A stretch of 64,000 nt of DNA, taken from NCBI GenBank assembly GCA_022577435.1, contig JAKOON010000020.1, positions 10,197,324 to 10,261,323 on the forward strand. The letters run 5' to 3'. Shown piece by piece: positions 60,841-64,000 of the stretch. The stretch is from Embiotoca jacksoni (lineage: Eukaryota > Chordata > Actinopteri > Embiotocidae). Position 1 is the first letter of the stretch. Each line of letters opens with the position of its first letter. The notes under the pieces were generated by a model that saw only the letters and a list, made by a program, of their open reading frames with translations, ran no database searches and had not been told where the DNA came from. Position numbers and translations under genes: made by a program.

Positions 60841-62556
60841 AGAAGACGGAGTATTTGGTAAAGTCAAATAATAACCTACACTTTTACCACTTAGTGCAGC
60901 ATACAGAGTGAATGTCGCTACTGTACCACAGTGTTAGACAATATTGCATAGTAGTGTCACGCCAAATCTGCACTGATGCTACCAAGATTGATGCAGTATC
61001 ATATTTTTTACTGATTTGAATCAAGTCTATTTGTCTTTGACACAAAAGACTGATAATGTCTGAAAGGCTCCCATTTTTCAGATGGCATGCCCTCCAGTCT
61101 AAAGACCTTTGACCCCACAGATCGCCGCCCAGATTCTGTGTGTTTGCAGTGCATGTCGGCGTTTTGGAGGGAAGTTGAACTGCAGTGCTCATTGTGCATA
61201 TTTTGTTTCGTCCTGCACGCATCCAAATGTGTGTCTCCGCATGTGCCTGCGTGCCTGCATGTGTAACAGATTTGAAGATGGCGGTTTAATCTACCCCCCC
61301 GCCCCCCATCGTCACCCCCCTTCTTCCTCATTAAATGCACATTCTTCATTTGGCTTGATGGTAGAGTGCCTGTCTAACTTCTGTCTAGCACGAGGCCCAG
61401 GGTTTAAGAAAAGGAAGAAGCCCACAGAAGAAGCTAAACTCCATCTGCCAGCACCAGTCAGCCCTGTATTGGTATCTCTCATGCCAGTCCATCAACAGCA
61501 CAGTTGATTTGCATTCATCTTCACAAATAACCGGTTTTCAATATGTATCCACACGTATGCAAATGTCCTTCTAGAGGAGCATAAACATATGCACGCATTT
61601 ACATGGGGAGTATGTTTCAGTGTTTATGTTTTTAGTGCTTGTGTGTGTTTGTATGTGTGTTTGTGTGTCTCCAGCATCCACCTCCTCAAATCTCATCCTC
61701 TCTCTGACCGTGAATGCAATAGAAGCCAATTTGCTAATAGTCACATCTCTCCGTTTCCTCAGTGACATTATCATAACATATTTTATTTATCAAACGGCCT
61801 GCCATGCATGTTTTCTCCCACCACCTGTTAGCGATGCACTCTCCATGCCACTGAATGCAAACGAGACCTTGGCCCCTCACGTAATTGACCAACGCAATGC
61901 ATCTTCAAAGTACGTGCAGCAGATGTCTCTCGTCTCCCGAGACTTTATCTGAGAGGAATGGATAAATAAGACATAAGTGTACAAATGCAAATGGAGGTGG
62001 TGGTGAGGAGAGGGAGAAGCAAAAGAGGAAGGGGGTGATGAGGAAGATGCTGATCTTTTCCTGTCAGGGGGGGGGGAAAGAAAGGGCAAGAGGAAACAAT
62101 GTGGCTTCAGGGAAAAGAGTGTGAGTGTGTGAACGAGTATGTGAGAAAAAAAACAAGATGATTGAGAGGTTGTTAGTATATCAGAAGCCTCCCAACATCC
62201 ACTGGATGAGACTATGCAAGTATATACACTGCAGCGTACTCGACAGGATACGCCAGGATTTAAATGCTCCCACATAAAAACGGCCAAGTATTTGGAACCA
62301 AGTATGGTTTTGTGACAGATCTCTCACTTCAGTCATTTTGTTTCACAAATACCGGAGGGGTTGCCCACTCTCACTCTTTTGGTGTGAGACACTCGCTTTC
62401 AGACTGTCTTACACTGCCGAAACTAATTTCACACCAAATAAGAGAAAGGCTAACATGGTTCTACAATGCGAATATTTCACTCACATATGCCACTAAAAAT
62501 AGATGTGTGCAAGTCAGCAAAATCATTTAGAAGCACAAAGTGCGAATAAAGATTAT
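60841..62556. other. Unique non-coding DNA with low-complexity patches
   Basis: Holds a DR1-like site (61,104-61,116), a TG-rich patch (61,625-61,670), a degenerate tRNA-like stretch at 61,350-61,411 (see findings) and a purine-rich stretch with G10 (62,067-62,076). Frames of 110-136 codons here follow these composition biases. Confidence 0.45.
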
Positions 62557-62690
62557 AATCATAGACTGTATATAAAAGTGGACGTAGCTTCCAGGTCTGA
62601 AAAATGAGGCCAATGCAGAAGTGCCTTAAGCTACAATAACACCGAGTGTCACCCGAGGTTGGCTCCAAAAGCCTCGGGTTCAACAGACTC
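62557..62690 (+). mobile_element. Interspersed repeat ('atagactgtatataaa' head)
   Basis: Begins 'atcatagactgtatataaa' then 'gtggacgtagcttcc', 'aatgaggccaatgcagaa', 'gtgccttaagctac' and 'gagtgtcacccgagg'. This phrase order matches a repeat I recall as abundant across percomorph fishes. The copy is truncated on the right. Class was not determined from sequence. Confidence 0.65.
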
Positions 62691-63535
62691 CAATTAGACA
62701 TCTCTTATAAAATTCTAAATCAATAATTTTTCCGCAAGTTATTTCAGTTTTTGCTAGGTACTTTGCTGTTACAAATGTAATGTAGTTTGTATATAAGCGA
62801 TACATTGAGACTGAAGAAAGCGTGCAGGGAAAGTTCCGCTGCTTGCTCAAATCTGTGAGCACAACTCCTCTCGTGGGTTCAAGACATTGATCAATTTCTA
62901 GATTTTGCCGTTCGTTACCGTCAAAACATTTTCTGCTTTCGTAAATCTTCCTCTGTCACATCAGGACCCCAATTATTTTTAACTTAAAACTTTTGTTTTG
63001 AATAAATTTCCATAAAATACTAATAAAGCAGCACCTGCAATACAGTCATTATGTGGGCTATAGGGATAGCCAGGGCCATCAGTACACATTTACCATGAAT
63101 AGTGTTGTTTACAGCTACTGTTGTTGTCATCTCATTGCCAATATTCTAAAACCATGCGTTTATAATTGGGCACAGTGGCTCTCTTCTTGAATGTCTAACC
63201 TTGTTAAATTACAGGACAGCAAGCTACATTTTCGCACTATGTTGGCTTAGAAATAAGGTATTAGTTTCCAGGCTTACCCCGGTCATGGAGAGATTCTGAT
63301 TCTGTAATCAAGAATTTGATAAAGACAAAATAAACAATATGTACTCTCTGCCTGCTGTGGAACTCATGTATGCAATATTTACTTTGTTTGATCTAACTTG
63401 TGGATTTAAAAAAAAAAATTCATACAGTAAATGTCATCTTCCTCCCTCTGTTGCTTTGAAGAGATATTAAGGGCAGAGTTATTCCTACTGGTGCATCTCG
63501 ACAGCATCTTGGAAGCTTGCTGGGTGTGCGGTGGG
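62691..63535. other. AT-rich unique non-coding DNA
   Basis: No gene or repeat was recognised. An A10 run lies near 63,409. Confidence 0.45.
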
Positions 63536-63800
63536 GTAAATTAGCAATTATAAGGCTGGTTCACATCTTCTGAGCATGGATGGAGTCAGCAAAATCCTGC
63601 TGCCTACCGCCTTCTCATTAACGTCCAGCCAGGGATATGGAAACAAACAGGGAGTCTAAGTGTCTCCGTCGTTACCCTTGGTGAGAATCTAATCAATGAC
63701 ATGCTCTCTCTCCGGATGCTGACGAGGTATTAATGAGCTTCCAACGCCAATGAGAGCTAATTATCAGTCTTGTGGAGGAAGAGAGAGAAAAAAAACAAAT
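63536..63800. promoter_or_regulatory. CNE-like block
   Basis: Complex unique sequence with 'taaattagcaattataagg', 'cattaacgtcc', 'taatcaatgaca' (a MEIS/PBX/HOX-like composite) and 'gagctaattatcag'. The density of homeodomain-type cores in otherwise balanced sequence suggests a developmental enhancer. Conservation was not tested. Confidence 0.3.
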
Positions 63801-64000
63801 GGAAGGGACACTGGAGAAGCAAACAGGGGAAGGGATGTTTCTGTGGAGACGTGCAAAGATCAGAAAATGTCATTGCTGCCGGATCTATATTTTTACAAAG
63901 CATCATCAATTACCTGTCAGCATTAAAGCTCCCATTTCCCCATTTCAAACAGAATTATGAGATGTTGTTTTCTGTCAACACCAACACGCTTGCATCTCTT
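63801..64000. other. Non-coding window edge
   Basis: No gene feature is visible. A 62-codon frame ends at 63,960 without a motif. Confidence 0.4.

Noticed and set aside
61109..61507. 132-codon Cys-rich frame
   Set aside because: Cysteines come from TG-rich DNA (TGT/TGC codons). There is no regular zinc-finger or disulfide spacing.
1..64000. CRISPR arrays, bacterial operons, phage or integrated viral genes
   Set aside because: No regularly spaced direct repeats, no dense same-strand ORFs and no reverse transcriptase, integrase or transposase motifs in any frame.

Overview
This window looks like ordinary nuclear, non-coding DNA from a teleost fish, most likely a percomorph. Three observations support this. 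It has several long, pure (CA/TG)n microsatellites. CpG is depleted except in a few short patches. Interspersed repeats occur about every 5 kb, and I recognise their ends from percomorph genomes: hAT-like MITEs with GGGCTGGGCAATA or GGGCTGTCAC ends, an AGGTCCTATATTG-ended MITE, tRNA-derived SINE fragments, and the 'atagactgtatataaa' repeat. There are no bacterial operons, ribosome-binding sites, CRISPR arrays, phage genes or rRNA. No open reading frame matched a protein family I can name. The longest frames (169, 151, 148, 136 and 132 codons) are within what chance and simple repeats produce in 64 kb.

Layout. 1-6 kb: unique DNA with two CA microsatellites and a few splice-bounded short open stretches. 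6.0-6.2 kb: tRNA-like SINE remnant. 8.5 kb: (TG)40. 8.85-9.1 kb: GC-rich unique block. 14.97-15.3 kb: MITE with a perfect 14-bp terminal inverted repeat. 15.5-16.1 kb: unique block that reads like a conserved non-coding element (CNE), ending in T22. 18.8-19.3 and 23.2-23.8 kb: two more hAT-like elements with a CNE-like block (19.9-20.2 kb) between them. 27.1-27.5 kb: TAATTA-containing block with two G-quadruplex motifs. 29.3 kb: compound microsatellite. 32.4-32.7 kb: two repeats back to back. 35.4-35.8 kb: CpG-dense patch. 38.6 kb and 44.06 kb: the two best candidate exons. 42.7, 45.8 and 48.0 kb: further repeats. 52-56 kb: unique CNE-like blocks. 57.5 kb: possible MITE. 60.4-61.1 kb: unique block with a TCF/LEF site, a perfect DR1 nuclear-receptor element and a second near-perfect DR1. 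62.56 kb: repeat. 63.5-63.8 kb: CNE-like block.

Interpretation. The window is either a gene desert or the inside of one very large intron-rich gene. The two better candidate exons, at 38,624-38,801 and 44,057-44,266, lie on the plus strand and would fit a plus-strand gene with multi-kilobase introns. I do not recognise either peptide. The CNE-like blocks were judged by eye from base composition and motif content, not by alignment, so they are low-confidence pointers to regulatory DNA. I found no convincing novel biological system.
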